The notes: generated by a model not told the origin, from the letters alone. Shown: positions 33,825 through 42,828, counted from the stretch's first letter. The stretch is 64,000 bases of DNA from Nocardia brasiliensis IFM 10847 (GCF_000710915.1 NZ_BAUA01000086.1:1-64000); one strand, 5' to 3'. Translations and numbers: made by a program.

Positions 33825-35048
33825 ATGACAATATTGTCCGACGTGGACGCAGTACGTTCCTTCGAATCCTCGGGTATGCCCACCGTCACCATGATCGGCG
33901 GTGGTCAGCTGGCGCGCATGACGCACCAGGCCGCCATCGCGCTCGGCCAGCGGCTACGGGTGCTCGCCGAACGCCCCGACGACCCGGCCGCCCAGGTCAG
34001 CCCCGAGGTCGTGCTCGGCAGTCACACCGACCTGGCCGCGTTGCGCAAGGCCGCGGTCGGCTCGCACGCGCTGACCTTCGATCACGAGCATGTGCCCACC
34101 GAACACCTGGCGGCGCTGGTCGCCGAGGGCGTGAACGTGCAGCCGCCGCCGCAGGCACTGGTGTTCGCGCAGGACAAGCTCGCCATGCGGCTGAAGCTGT
34201 CCGAGCTCGGCCTGCCCGTGCCCGCGTTCACGCCGGTCGGTTCGGTCGAGGACGCGGTGCGGTTCGGGGACGAGCACGGATGGGCCGTCGTGCTCAAGGC
34301 GGTGCGTGGTGGTTATGACGGCCGCGGTGTCTGGATGCCCGCGACCGCGGCCGAGGCCACCACGATCGTCACCGAGCAGCTCGCGCACGGCGTGCAGTTG
34401 CTCGCCGAGGCGAAAGTCGAGCTGAAGCGGGAGCTGTCGGCGATGGTCGCGCGCTCGCCGTTCGGACAGGCCGCGACCTGGCCGGTAGTCGAGACCGTGC
34501 AGCGCAACGGCCAGTGCGCCGTGGTGATCGCGCCCGCGCCGGACCTCGACGACGACCTGGCGGCGCAGGCGGAGATGCTGGCACTGCACCTGGCCAAGGA
34601 ACTCGGTGTGGTCGGGGCGATGGCGGTCGAGCTCTTCGAAACCCACGACGGCGAGCTGCTGATCAACGAGCTGGCGATGCGGCCGCACAACTCCGGGCAC
34701 TGGGGGATGGACGGCGCGCGCACCGGTCAGTTCGAGCAGCATCTGCGCGCGGTGCTGGACTATCCGCTCGGCGACACCAGCCCGCTGGCCCCGGTCACCG
34801 TGATGGCCAATATTCTCGGCGCGGCCGAGGCGCCCGCGATGACCATGGACGAGCGGCTGCACCACCTGTTCGCGCGGATGCCCGACGCGAAGGTGCACCT
34901 GTACGGCAAGGGCGAACGCCCGGATCGCAAGATCGGGCACATCAACATCCTCGGTGACGACGTCGCCGAGGTGCGGGAGAAGGCCGAACGCGCGGCGCAG
35001 TGGATGTCGCGCGCGGTATGGACGGATGGATGGGATCCCCACCAGTGA
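33825..35048 (+). CDS. purK: 5-(carboxyamino)imidazole ribonucleotide synthase
   Basis: 407 residues, ATP-grasp fold. Motifs: GGGQLARM, VVLKAVRGGYDGRGVW and NELAMRPHNSGHW. It makes N5-CAIR from AIR, bicarbonate and ATP in purine synthesis; PurE, 13 bases on, converts the product. Possible starts are ATG 33825, GTG 33843 and ATG 33876 (MPTVTMIGGG); none has a clear ribosome site, and the mRNA may be nearly leaderless. The core begins at 33882. Confidence 0.93.
   Translation: MTILSDVDAVRSFESSGMPTVTMIGGGQLARMTHQAAIALGQRLRVLAERPDDPAAQVSPEVVLGSHTDLAALRKAAVGSHALTFDHEHVPTEHLAALVAEGVNVQPPPQALVFAQDKLAMRLKLSELGLPVPAFTPVGSVEDAVRFGDEHGWAVVLKAVRGGYDGRGVWMPATAAEATTIVTEQLAHGVQLLAEAKVELKRELSAMVARSPFGQAATWPVVETVQRNGQCAVVIAPAPDLDDDLAAQAEMLALHLAKELGVVGAMAVELFETHDGELLINELAMRPHNSGHWGMDGARTGQFEQHLRAVLDYPLGDTSPLAPVTVMANILGAAEAPAMTMDERLHHLFARMPDAKVHLYGKGERPDRKIGHINILGDDVAEVREKAERAAQWMSRAVWTDGWDPHQ
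33827..33838. promoter_or_regulatory. Palindrome between gtrA-like gene and purK
   Basis: GACAATATTGTC, a perfect 12-bp AT-rich palindrome in GC-rich sequence, in the divergent gap. If it is an operator, purK translation may start downstream of the ATG at 33825. Confidence 0.4.
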
Positions 35049-35061
35049 GCGAGGCGCACGC

Positions 35062-35562
35062 ATGACCACTCCGCAGGTAGGCCTGATCATGGGCAGCGAC
35101 TCCGACTGGCCGACCATGGAGGCCGCCGCGGAAGCGCTGGCGGAGTTCGGGATCCGGTTCGAGGTCGGTGTCGTCTCGGCGCACCGCACCCCGCAGCGGA
35201 TGCTCGACTACGCGCGCGAGGCCGCGGGCCGCGGCCTCCAGGTCATCATCGCCGGTGCGGGCGGCGCCGCCCATCTGCCCGGCATGGTCGCCTCCGCGAC
35301 CGCGCTGCCCGTCATCGGCGTCCCCGTCCCGCTGAAGCACCTCGACGGCATGGACTCGCTGCTCTCCATCGTCCAGATGCCCGCTGGCGTCCCGGTCGCC
35401 ACCGTCTCCATCGGCGGCGCCCGCAACGCGGGCCTGCTCGCCGTCCGCATCCTCGCCGCCCACGACCCCGCCCTGCGCACCCGCATGGAACAGTTCCAAG
35501 CCGCCCTGGAACAAATGGTCCTCGACAAAGACGAGGCGCTGCGCACCAAACTCCTCGGCTGA
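35062..35562 (+). CDS. purE: N5-CAIR mutase
   Basis: 166 residues, class I PurE. Motifs GSDSDWPTM, SAHRTP and AGGAAHLPGM line the active site. It moves the carboxyl group of N5-CAIR to give CAIR. ATG at 35062, 13 bases after the purK stop, so the two form an operon. Confidence 0.95.
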   Translation: MTTPQVGLIMGSDSDWPTMEAAAEALAEFGIRFEVGVVSAHRTPQRMLDYAREAAGRGLQVIIAGAGGAAHLPGMVASATALPVIGVPVPLKHLDGMDSLLSIVQMPAGVPVATVSIGGARNAGLLAVRILAAHDPALRTRMEQFQAALEQMVLDKDEALRTKLLG

Positions 35563-35618
35563 GCGATCCGCGAAGGTCGCGGCGCTCGCCGGGGCCCGCG
35601 GCTCGCTACGGTTGGTTG

Positions 35619-36299
35619 GTGACTACTGGTGAGGGGCGGGTGCGGGGGGAGGACAACGCGGAGTTTCGGCTGGCGGTGGTCGATCAGGCGTTGCGGTTGT
35701 TCGCCGAGAAGGGGTATGAGGCGACGACGGTCGACGAGATCGCGGAGGCGGCGGGGATCTCGCGGCGCACGTTCTTCCGGCAGTTCCGCTCGAAAGAGGA
35801 TGTGATCTTCGCCGATCACGAGTCGCAGCTGGCGCGGGCGGCCGAATTCCTGGCGGCCACGCCGGGAGATCCGTGGGAGATCGTGTGCGAGGCCGTGGTC
35901 CAGGTCTTCGTGCGGTTCACCCAGTGGCGCGAGATCGCGGCGCGGCGGTATCAGGTGGTGCGCCGGGTCCCCGCGCTGCGGGAACGGGAGATCGTGACGG
36001 TCTTCCGGTACGAGCGGCTGTTCACCGACTATCTGCGGGAACGCCTGCCGGAGGTGCCCGACCTGGCCCGGGTGCAGTACACGGCCGCGGTCACCGCGAC
36101 CCACAACTACCTGCTGCGCCGGATGGTGCGCGGCGAATCCGACGCCGGTGCCGCGGACCTGCGGGTGGAACTCGCGGCGATTCCGCGCGGCGACGGCAGG
36201 CGGGCGGCGGCCGACGAACTGGTGGTCGCGGTGTTTCCGCGCGACACCCCGCCCCGGCAGGTCGCCGATCTGGTGGCGCGCAAGCTCGGTAGTCTTTGA
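35619..36299 (+). CDS. TetR-family regulator next to fadE25
   Basis: 226 residues. N-terminal helix-turn-helix (TVDEIAEAAGISRRTFFRQFRSKEDVIF), then a helical ligand domain. GTG at 35619 (a TTG lies directly before). It lies between purE and the acyl-CoA dehydrogenase gene on the same strand; the 159-base gap before the dehydrogenase has two copies of a 13-bp palindrome. It is the natural regulator of that promoter and may respond to an acyl-CoA. Ligand unknown. Confidence 0.87.
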   Translation: MTTGEGRVRGEDNAEFRLAVVDQALRLFAEKGYEATTVDEIAEAAGISRRTFFRQFRSKEDVIFADHESQLARAAEFLAATPGDPWEIVCEAVVQVFVRFTQWREIAARRYQVVRRVPALREREIVTVFRYERLFTDYLRERLPEVPDLARVQYTAAVTATHNYLLRRMVRGESDAGAADLRVELAAIPRGDGRRAAADELVVAVFPRDTPPRQVADLVARKLGSL

Positions 36300-36322
36300 T
36301 TCAGGTCCAGTGCGACCAACCT

Positions 36323-36401
36323 GACACTGAGTGCCAGGAGATAGTCGCACGTTGCAGTGGCATGTGGGCGTACACTGGGCCAAGATGTGGCACCGAGTGC
36401 C
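36323..36401. promoter_or_regulatory. Two similar palindromes upstream of fadE25
   Basis: GACACTGAGTGCC (36323-36335) and GGCACCGAGTGCC (36389-36401, perfect 5-bp arms) match at 11 of 13 positions. A TACACT -10-like hexamer (36371-36376) lies between them. They fit operators for the adjacent TetR protein. Confidence 0.55.
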
Positions 36402-36458
36402 GAAGTGCGGCAATGCTCGGGCAGTGCCGGCGTGTACCGACGACCAGGAGTGAGCCCC

Positions 36459-37616
36459 ATGGCGGGAAACCCCGATTTCAACCTGTTCCAGCTCGAGGAC
36501 TTCCACGACGAACTGCGTGCGGCCATCCGCGGGCTGGCGGAGAAGGAGATCGCTCCGCACGCCAAGGACGTCGACGGTAACTCCCGCTTCCCCGAGGAGG
36601 CGCTGTCCGCGCTGAACGCGGCGGGCTTCAACGCGGTGCACGTGCCCGAGGCCTACGGCGGCCAGGGCGCGGATTCCGTCGCCACCTGCATCGTGATCGA
36701 AGAGGTCGCGCGCGTCTGCGGTTCCTCCTCGCTCATTCCCGCGGTCAACAAGCTCGGCACCATGGGCCTGATCCTCAACGGCTCCGAGGAACTCAAGCAG
36801 CAGGTGCTGCCCGATATTGTCAACGGTGAGATGGCCTCCTACGCGCTGTCCGAGCGTGAGGCCGGTTCGGACGCCGCGAGCATGCGCACCCGGGCCAAGC
36901 AGGAGGGCGAGGACTGGATCCTCAACGGCTCCAAGTGTTGGATCACCAACGGCGGCAAGTCTTCCTGGTACACCGTCATGGCGGTGACCGATGCGGACAA
37001 GGGCGCCAACGGTATTTCGGCCTTCCTGGTGCACAAGGACGACGAAGGTTTCGTCGTCGGCCCGCTCGAGCACAAGCTCGGCATCAAGGGATCGCCCACG
37101 GCCGAACTGTATTTCGAGAACTGCCGGGTGCCGGGTGACCGGATCGTCGGCGAGCCGGGCACCGGTTTCAAGACCGCGCTGCAGACCCTCGACCACACCC
37201 GCCCGACCATCGGCGCGCAGGCCGTCGGCATCGCCCAGGGCGCGCTGGACGCCGCGATCGCCTACACCAAGGACCGCAAGCAGTTCGGCAAGACCATCGC
37301 CAGCTTCCAGAACACCGAGTTCATGCTCGCCGACATGGCGATGAAGATCGAGGCCGCCCGCCTCATGGTCTACACCTCCGCCGCCCGCGCCGAGCGCGGC
37401 GAGAAGAACCTCGGCTTCATCTCCGCCGCCGCCAAGTGCTTCGCCTCCGACGTGGCCATGGAGGTCACCACCAACGCCGTCCAGCTCTTCGGCGGCGCCG
37501 GCTACACCACCGACTTCCCGGTCGAGCGCATGATGCGCGACGCCAAGATCACCCAGATCTACGAGGGCACCAACCAGATCCAGCGCGTCGTCATGAGCCG
37601 CGCCCTGCTGCGCTGA
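36459..37616 (+). CDS. fadE25: Acyl-CoA dehydrogenase
   Basis: 385 residues. Signature loops ALSEREAGSDAASM and the C-terminal QLFGGAGYTTDFPVERMMRDAKITQIYEGTNQ segment (read here as family motif) are those of FAD-dependent acyl-CoA dehydrogenases; the catalytic Glu lies in YEGT. It catalyses the first beta-oxidation step. ATG 36459 has GGAG eight bases upstream. The neighbourhood (purE, purK, accD5) matches mycobacterial fadE25. A strong terminator follows. Confidence 0.93.
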   Translation: MAGNPDFNLFQLEDFHDELRAAIRGLAEKEIAPHAKDVDGNSRFPEEALSALNAAGFNAVHVPEAYGGQGADSVATCIVIEEVARVCGSSSLIPAVNKLGTMGLILNGSEELKQQVLPDIVNGEMASYALSEREAGSDAASMRTRAKQEGEDWILNGSKCWITNGGKSSWYTVMAVTDADKGANGISAFLVHKDDEGFVVGPLEHKLGIKGSPTAELYFENCRVPGDRIVGEPGTGFKTALQTLDHTRPTIGAQAVGIAQGALDAAIAYTKDRKQFGKTIASFQNTEFMLADMAMKIEAARLMVYTSAARAERGEKNLGFISAAAKCFASDVAMEVTTNAVQLFGGAGYTTDFPVERMMRDAKITQIYEGTNQIQRVVMSRALLR

Positions 37617-37635
37617 TCCCCACGGGCGAGAAGTC

Positions 37636-37669
37636 AACGGTGGCACCGGTTTTCGGTGCCACCGTTTTT
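37636..37669. terminator. Bidirectional intrinsic terminator
   Basis: A 12-bp perfect stem (37636-37647 with 37655-37666), a 7-base loop and a TTTTT run on the plus strand, between the convergent fadE25 and HelD-like genes. Confidence 0.92.
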
Positions 37670-37671
37670 CG

Positions 37672-39771
37672 TCAGGCGCTCATGGCGGGTTCGCGGAGTA
37701 GCGGGGTCGGCAGGGGAGCGGCGTGCAGGACGGTGAGGGTGCTCACGGCTCGGGTGAGGGCGACGTAGAGGCGGTGCAGGCCACGGGGTTCCGCGTCGAC
37801 GATGGCGGCGGGCTCGACGACCACTACGGTGTCGAATTCGAGGCCTTTCGCCAAGGTGACGGGGACGAGGTTCAGGCGGGCGGCGATGCCCGCCTCGTCG
37901 GTGCCGAGCAGGGTGTGCGGGAGTTCCGCGTCGGTCAGACGGCGATGGAGTTCCGGGATATCACGGTCGGCGGCGATGAGGGCGATCGATCCTTCCTCGG
38001 AAAGTGCTCTGGCGCAGGCTGTCACGGCAGCGCCGTGCAGTTCCGCCGGGGACGTGCTCAGAACGCGCAGAGCGTCGGCGGACTGCCGGAACGAGGACGG
38101 TCCGCGCAGGTCCGGGGCGATATACGGCAGTAGGCGGGCCGCGTAGTCGATGACCTGGGCCGGTACGCGATAGCCGCGCGTCAATTCCTCGACCACACCG
38201 TCGGTTCGGTCGAGATGGCCGAGGACCTCGGCCCAGTCCGTGACGGCCGAGGGACTGGTGGCTTGCGCGAGATCGCCGAGCACCGTGCAGGATCCGGTCG
38301 CGCGGCGGGCGATCGCCCGCAGTTGCATGGCACTGAGGTCCTGGGCCTCGTCGACCACGATGTGGCCGAGTTTCGCGGGCCGTTCGATCATGCTCGCAGC
38401 TTCATCGATCAGCACGAAATCCGCTCTGGACCATCGCATTTGGCGCACGGTGCGGGGCCGCACGGTGGACCGGACCGCACTCTGCTCGGTGGGCGAGAGC
38501 AGGCCGTCCGCGAGCTGGGCCAACTGATCCCGATCGGTGAGGAGATCGAAAACGATTCGGGCGGAATCGGTTTCCGGCCACATGCGCTGCACGGCGCGCA
38601 CGATCGCCTTGTTCCGGCAGAGCTGGCGCAGCGTCGCGTCGGTGGTGCTGTGCCCCGCCTGTTCCATTCGGCGCAGCACGAGCAAGGCCAGTCGCCGGCC
38701 GAGTAACTCGATCCCCGTGCGGTAGTCGGTTCCGCGCGCGCGTACCTCGTCGAGTTCTTCGGCGATCTCGTCGGAATACAGGTGCCAGGTCCGTTGCAGG
38801 TGCTTGACCGGCACCGTCTCCTCTAGTGGCCGCACGCGCGACCACAGCAGACGCCGAATGACCTCGGCCATCCTGGCGTCCCCCTTGATCCGCTCGGTCT
38901 GCGGATCGTCCACGTGCGCAGTGTCATTCGATCCGGTGAGTTCCTCGACGGTGGTCTGCAGCACGGCCACCTCGCCCAGGGCGGGCAGCACATTGCGGAC
39001 GTAGTCGAGGAAGGCGCGGTTGGGGCCGATGACGGCGACGCCGCCCTCCCGCTGCAACCGTTCCCGCTCGGTGAACAGCAGATACGCCAGCCGGTGCAGG
39101 CCGACGGCGGTCTTGCCGGTCCCGGGCGCGCCCTGGATGCAGAGCGTGCGTTCCAGCGGAGCCCGGACGAGCCGCATCTGTTCGGGTTGGATGGTGGCGA
39201 CGATATCGCGCATCGGGCCCTTGCGCGGCCGCTCGATTTCCGCGGCGAGCAGCCGGCCGTCGCGATCGTCGCCGTGGCCGTCGAGCGCCTCGTCCTCGAA
39301 GGCGGTGAGGGTGCCGGTGTGATCGAAGCCGAACCGGCGGCGCACCCGCACTCGCATCGCGTCCTGCGGATCGGCCTCGTAGAAGGCCCGGGACAGCGGT
39401 GCCCGCCAGTCGATGACCTTCAGCTCACCGCGTTCGTCGGCGATACCGCGGCGTCCGATGTAGACGCGGTCGCTGTCCGGCGCGGACGAGGGCGCGCCGA
39501 CCTCGCGGACCTTGTCGTAGAGTTCACCCGGCGGAAAGTCCAAGCGCCCGAAGAACAGTGGGACGTCGTCGAAGCCGGACAGCTCCTCGATCTGCTTCTT
39601 GTGGAACTCGCGCGCGGCGAAGTTCTGGAATTTGTCGAACACGTCGCCTTGCCCCAGACCGTCCGCCAATGCCGTGACCGCGGCGTCGCGCATGCGGGTC
39701 AGCGCGGCGCGGCACGAGGTCAGGTAGTCGCGTTCGGCACGGATTTCGGGCTCGACAGGATCGTGATGCAT
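37672..39771 (-). CDS. HelD/HelR-type UvrD-like ATPase acting on RNA polymerase
   Basis: 699 residues. N-terminal coiled region (FDKFQNFAAREFHKKQIEEL), Walker A GAPGTGKT, Walker B-like VVDEAQDLSAMQL and a UvrD-like C-terminal motor (LTRGYR, YVALTRAV). The length and the YIGRRGIADERGE...VIDWRAP segment are those of actinobacterial HelD/HelR, which removes stalled or rifamycin-bound RNA polymerase from DNA. GGGGAG precedes the ATG. It is divergent from a TetR gene over three spaced repeats. HelR-type resistance function is inferred from the family. Confidence 0.85.
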   Translation of the reverse strand: MHHDPVEPEIRAERDYLTSCRAALTRMRDAAVTALADGLGQGDVFDKFQNFAAREFHKKQIEELSGFDDVPLFFGRLDFPPGELYDKVREVGAPSSAPDSDRVYIGRRGIADERGELKVIDWRAPLSRAFYEADPQDAMRVRVRRRFGFDHTGTLTAFEDEALDGHGDDRDGRLLAAEIERPRKGPMRDIVATIQPEQMRLVRAPLERTLCIQGAPGTGKTAVGLHRLAYLLFTERERLQREGGVAVIGPNRAFLDYVRNVLPALGEVAVLQTTVEELTGSNDTAHVDDPQTERIKGDARMAEVIRRLLWSRVRPLEETVPVKHLQRTWHLYSDEIAEELDEVRARGTDYRTGIELLGRRLALLVLRRMEQAGHSTTDATLRQLCRNKAIVRAVQRMWPETDSARIVFDLLTDRDQLAQLADGLLSPTEQSAVRSTVRPRTVRQMRWSRADFVLIDEAASMIERPAKLGHIVVDEAQDLSAMQLRAIARRATGSCTVLGDLAQATSPSAVTDWAEVLGHLDRTDGVVEELTRGYRVPAQVIDYAARLLPYIAPDLRGPSSFRQSADALRVLSTSPAELHGAAVTACARALSEEGSIALIAADRDIPELHRRLTDAELPHTLLGTDEAGIAARLNLVPVTLAKGLEFDTVVVVEPAAIVDAEPRGLHRLYVALTRAVSTLTVLHAAPLPTPLLREPAMSA

Positions 39772-39798
39772 CGGCTCCCCACCTCGGTTCAGAAATTT

Positions 39799-39843
39799 AA
39801 CCAGGTAAACAATACAACCGAGTTAATTTGTAGACCAAGGTAA
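39799..39843. promoter_or_regulatory. Three repeats at 17-bp spacing between helD-like and tetR genes
   Basis: AACCAGGTAAA (39799), AACCGAGTTAA (39816) and GACCAAGGTAA (39833) share an ACC-GGTAA core; their CC positions are at 39801, 39818 and 39835, exactly 17 bp apart. The 70-base gap is AT-rich and must hold both divergent promoters. Confidence 0.6.
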
Positions 39844-39862
39844 TTTTCTCTACGCTGGCCGC

Positions 39863-40504
39863 ATGGAGGCACCAGGGCTGCGCGAACGCAAGAAGCTCCG
39901 GACGCGTCAGGCGATCTTGGACGCCGCTTTCGCGCTGTTCGAGACATCAGGCTTCGACGGCGCGTCGGTCGCCGAGATCGCCGCTGCCGCCGAGGTCTCC
40001 AAGCCCACTCTGTTCGCCTACTTCCCGACCAAGGAAGACCTGGTCCTGCACCGATTCATGGACGGTGGCCGCGGGTCCGCGCAGGTCGTCCGGGGGCGCC
40101 CGGACGGCACATCGCCCTTGGCGGCCCTGCGCCAGGACTTCCTCGACCGCCTCGCGGACCGCGACCCGCTCACCGGTCTCAACGACACCCGGGCCGCCGT
40201 CACGTTCCACCATCTGCTGTATTCGACGCCCGCCCTGATGGCGCACCTGTCCGGCTACATGATCGATCAGGAACGCGACCTCGCCGCAGCGCTGCTCGCG
40301 TCCGGCGAGCCGGGCGACGAGTTCACCGCGCACCTGATCGCGGCGCAGGTGTTCAGTGCCCAGCGCATTCTCACGTCCTACAACGCCCGAGCCGTCCGCG
40401 CGGGCCAGCGCACCGAGGACATCTACCCGATCGCGGTCACCCGCGCCGAAACAGCCTTCGAACTCTTGGCGCACAGCCTCGCGCGGTGTTCGCAGGGCCA
40501 GTAG
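39863..40504 (+). CDS. TetR-family regulator divergent from helD-like gene
   Basis: 213 residues. Helix-turn-helix SVAEIAAAAEVSKPTLFAYFPTKEDLVL at about 33-60 and a C-terminal ligand domain with an AcrR/mycofactocin-like look (YNARAVRAGQ). It starts with an ATG 20 bases after the third upstream repeat, so autoregulation is likely. It probably controls the divergent HelD-type gene; ligand unknown, an antibiotic is one possibility. Confidence 0.87.
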   Translation: MEAPGLRERKKLRTRQAILDAAFALFETSGFDGASVAEIAAAAEVSKPTLFAYFPTKEDLVLHRFMDGGRGSAQVVRGRPDGTSPLAALRQDFLDRLADRDPLTGLNDTRAAVTFHHLLYSTPALMAHLSGYMIDQERDLAAALLASGEPGDEFTAHLIAAQVFSAQRILTSYNARAVRAGQRTEDIYPIAVTRAETAFELLAHSLARCSQGQ

Positions 40505-40533
40505 CGCAGGCGGCCGGCTGCCTGCCGCTGCGC

Positions 40534-40818
40534 TCAGCCGACGAGATCGGCGTATTCGCGGTGTTCGGCGATGTACTTCTCGACGTACCAGCAGGTGGGG
40601 ACGACGGTGTAACCGTTGGTGCGCGAATCCCGCAGCGCGAATTCGACCACCTGGGCGGCGACGCCGCGGCCGCGGAACTCGGGGAAGGTCATGGTGTGGT
40701 GGAAGTCGCGAACCTTCGTTTCTTCCCGCTCGGCGTAGTCGGCGTAGCCGGCGAGGGTGTCGTCGAGGTAGATCTCGAAACGGGTGTCGGCGACGTTGTG
40801 CTCGAGCCTGGTGGTCAT
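40534..40818 (-). CDS. Small GNAT-like N-acetyltransferase
   Basis: 94 residues of the short YjdJ-type GNAT family: FRGRGVAAQVVEFAL is the acetyl-CoA loop, preceded by FHHTMTFPEF and followed by VPTCWYVEKYIAEH. Such small proteins acetylate unknown targets. The ATG at 40818 lies 42 bases after the FAD oxidase stop, so the genes may be co-transcribed. Reading the frame upstream would run through the oxidase in the wrong frame, so it is not used. Confidence 0.87.
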   Translation of the reverse strand: MTTRLEHNVADTRFEIYLDDTLAGYADYAEREETKVRDFHHTMTFPEFRGRGVAAQVVEFALRDSRTNGYTVVPTCWYVEKYIAEHREYADLVG

Positions 40819-40859
40819 GATCCGGTGAAACTCCTTCGCGGCCGGGAATGTTCCATGGG

Positions 40860-42218
40860 TTAGAGAATCGCGCCCGGATTGAGGATGCCGTGCGGGTCGA
40901 GCGCGTCCTTGATGCGCTGGGTCAACGCCATCACGTCGGCGCCGAGTTGGTCCGGTAGCCACGCCTTCTTCAAACGGCCGACGCCGTGCTCGCCGGTGAT
41001 GGTGCCGCCGAGCGCGATGGCCAGATCCATGATCTCGCCGAAGGCGCGGTGCGCGCGCTCGGTCATGGCGGCGTCGGCGGGGTCGTGCACGATCAGCGGG
41101 TGGGTATTGCCGTCGCCGGCGTGCGCGATCACCGAGATGGTCACGTCGTTGCGCGCGGCGATCTCGGCGACACCGGTCACCAGGTCGCCGAGCCGGGGCA
41201 GCGGGACGCCGACGTCCTCCAGCAGCAGCGCGCCCAGCTTCTCCACCGCGGGAATCGCGAACCGCCTCGCCGCGGTGAAGGCTTCCCCTTCCTCGGCGTC
41301 GGCGGTGTGGAAAGCCTCGGTCGCACCGGCCTTTTCGCACGCGGCCAGCATGATCTCGGCTTCCCGACCGGCGAATTCGCCGGGCGCGTCCGAGCGCGCG
41401 ACGAGCAGTGCGGCGGCCTTGCGATCCAGGCCCATCCGCAGCTCGTCCTCGACCGCGTTGATCGAGACCGAATCCATGAATTCCAGCATGGCGGGCCGTA
41501 ATTCGCCGGTGATGGCGAGAATCGCGTCGACGGCGGCGGTCAGGGTGGCGAACGAGGCGACGACCGTGCTCTGCGGCGGCTGGGCGGGCAGCAGTCGCAG
41601 CGTCAGCTCGGTGATGACGCCGAGCGTGCCCTCGCTGCCGACGAACAGTTTGGTCAGCGACAGTCCGGCCGAATCCTTGAGCCTGGGCCCGCCGAGCCGC
41701 AGCACCGTTCCGTCGGCGAGCACCACTTCCATGCCCAGCACGTAATCGGTTGTCACGCCGTACTTCACGCAGCACAGCCCACCCGCGTTGGTGGCGGCGT
41801 TACCGCCGATCGAGCAGATCTCGAACGAGGACGGGTCGGGCGGATACCAGAGGCCGTGCGCGGCGACGGCGCGCTTCACCTCTGCGTTCAGCAGCCCCGG
41901 CTGCACGACCGCGGTCCGGGTGACCGGGTCGACGGTGATCGCCCGCATCCGCTCGGTGCTCAGCACCAGTCCGCCGTCGACCGCCGTGGCGCCGCCGGAC
42001 AGCCCCGACCCGGCACCGCGCGGCACGACGGGCACGCGCCGTTCGTGTGCCCAGCGCAGCGCCGTCGCGACATCCTCGGTGCTCGTCGCGCGGACCACCG
42101 CGACCGGCGTGCCGGCCGCCGGATCGCGCGCCCAGTCCTGTCGGTAGCTCGCCAGCAGATCAGGGTCGGTGACGACCGCACCCTCGGGCAGTCCGTCGAT
42201 CAGGTCACTAACGTCCAC
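40860..42218 (-). CDS. FAD-linked oxidase, GlcD-like (glycolate / D-lactate dehydrogenase)
   Basis: 452 residues. PP-loop FAD site PVVPRGAGSGLSGGA and SIGGNAATNAGG, then the FAD-oxidase C-terminal domain (HAGDGNTHPLI, GEHGVGRLKK). The family oxidises 2-hydroxy acids such as glycolate or D-lactate to the keto acid. No GlcE/GlcF partner is adjacent. GTG start at 42218. Substrate is not fixed by sequence. Confidence 0.9.
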   Translation of the reverse strand: MDVSDLIDGLPEGAVVTDPDLLASYRQDWARDPAAGTPVAVVRATSTEDVATALRWAHERRVPVVPRGAGSGLSGGATAVDGGLVLSTERMRAITVDPVTRTAVVQPGLLNAEVKRAVAAHGLWYPPDPSSFEICSIGGNAATNAGGLCCVKYGVTTDYVLGMEVVLADGTVLRLGGPRLKDSAGLSLTKLFVGSEGTLGVITELTLRLLPAQPPQSTVVASFATLTAAVDAILAITGELRPAMLEFMDSVSINAVEDELRMGLDRKAAALLVARSDAPGEFAGREAEIMLAACEKAGATEAFHTADAEEGEAFTAARRFAIPAVEKLGALLLEDVGVPLPRLGDLVTGVAEIAARNDVTISVIAHAGDGNTHPLIVHDPADAAMTERAHRAFGEIMDLAIALGGTITGEHGVGRLKKAWLPDQLGADVMALTQRIKDALDPHGILNPGAIL

Positions 42219-42324
42219 AACCCCACGCTAGTCCGCCGGGGCACGCCACGGCCCGCCCCGGCGGATCGACGCGGCGTTGCCGGATGATCATCTGGTGGTC
42301 ACCTGCCGCTGGCACCCTGGCAGC

Positions 42325-42828
42325 GTGCACGAGCCGGCGCAGACCACCGACAACATTGCCGACCGCTTCACCCGATGGTGCGAGGCGGTCGTCGCGCGGC
42401 TGCCGTGGGGACTGAATCGTCTTGTCGCGCCGACCTTCCTCGGCTTCGCGCTGATCAACAGCTTCACCTTCGGTGTGGATCTGGCCCTGCTCACCCTCTT
42501 CCACGGTGGGCTGGGTCTGCCGGTCTGGTTGTCGGTCTCGGTCGCGTACGTGTGTGCGTTCGGGCTGAGTTTCGTGCTCAATCGCACCTTCAACTTCCAT
42601 TCGCACGCGCCGGTCGGCAAGCAGGCCGGGATCTACGTCGTGGTCGTGGCGATCAATTACGCCGCGTTCATCCTCGGCGTCGGCAGCGGACTCACCGCGC
42701 TCGGCGTCGACTACCACCTGGCGCGGTTGCTCGCGGGCGGCTGCGAAGCGGTCTACATGTACAGCGCGATGCGCTGGGTCGTGTTCCGCCGCGACGCGAA
42801 AGCCGAACTTGCACCTCACGCGACGTGA
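42325..42828 (+). CDS. GtrA-like membrane protein (second copy)
   Basis: 167 residues with four membrane segments (LGFALINSFTFGVDLALL, SVSVAYVCAFGLSFVLNRTFNF, GIYVVVVAINYAAFILGVG, and the last carrying VYMYSAMRWVVFRR). It resembles polyprenyl-phosphate sugar flippase helpers. GTG 42325 is chosen; TTG 42277 would add 16 residues. Its last codons overlap the MerR operator at 42813-42831. Confidence 0.8.
   Translation: MHEPAQTTDNIADRFTRWCEAVVARLPWGLNRLVAPTFLGFALINSFTFGVDLALLTLFHGGLGLPVWLSVSVAYVCAFGLSFVLNRTFNFHSHAPVGKQAGIYVVVVAINYAAFILGVGSGLTALGVDYHLARLLAGGCEAVYMYSAMRWVVFRRDAKAELAPHAT

Noticed and set aside
39772..39862. Rifamycin-associated element before the HelD-type gene
   Set aside because: No long GC-rich inverted repeat of that type is visible; the gap is AT-rich with three direct repeats.
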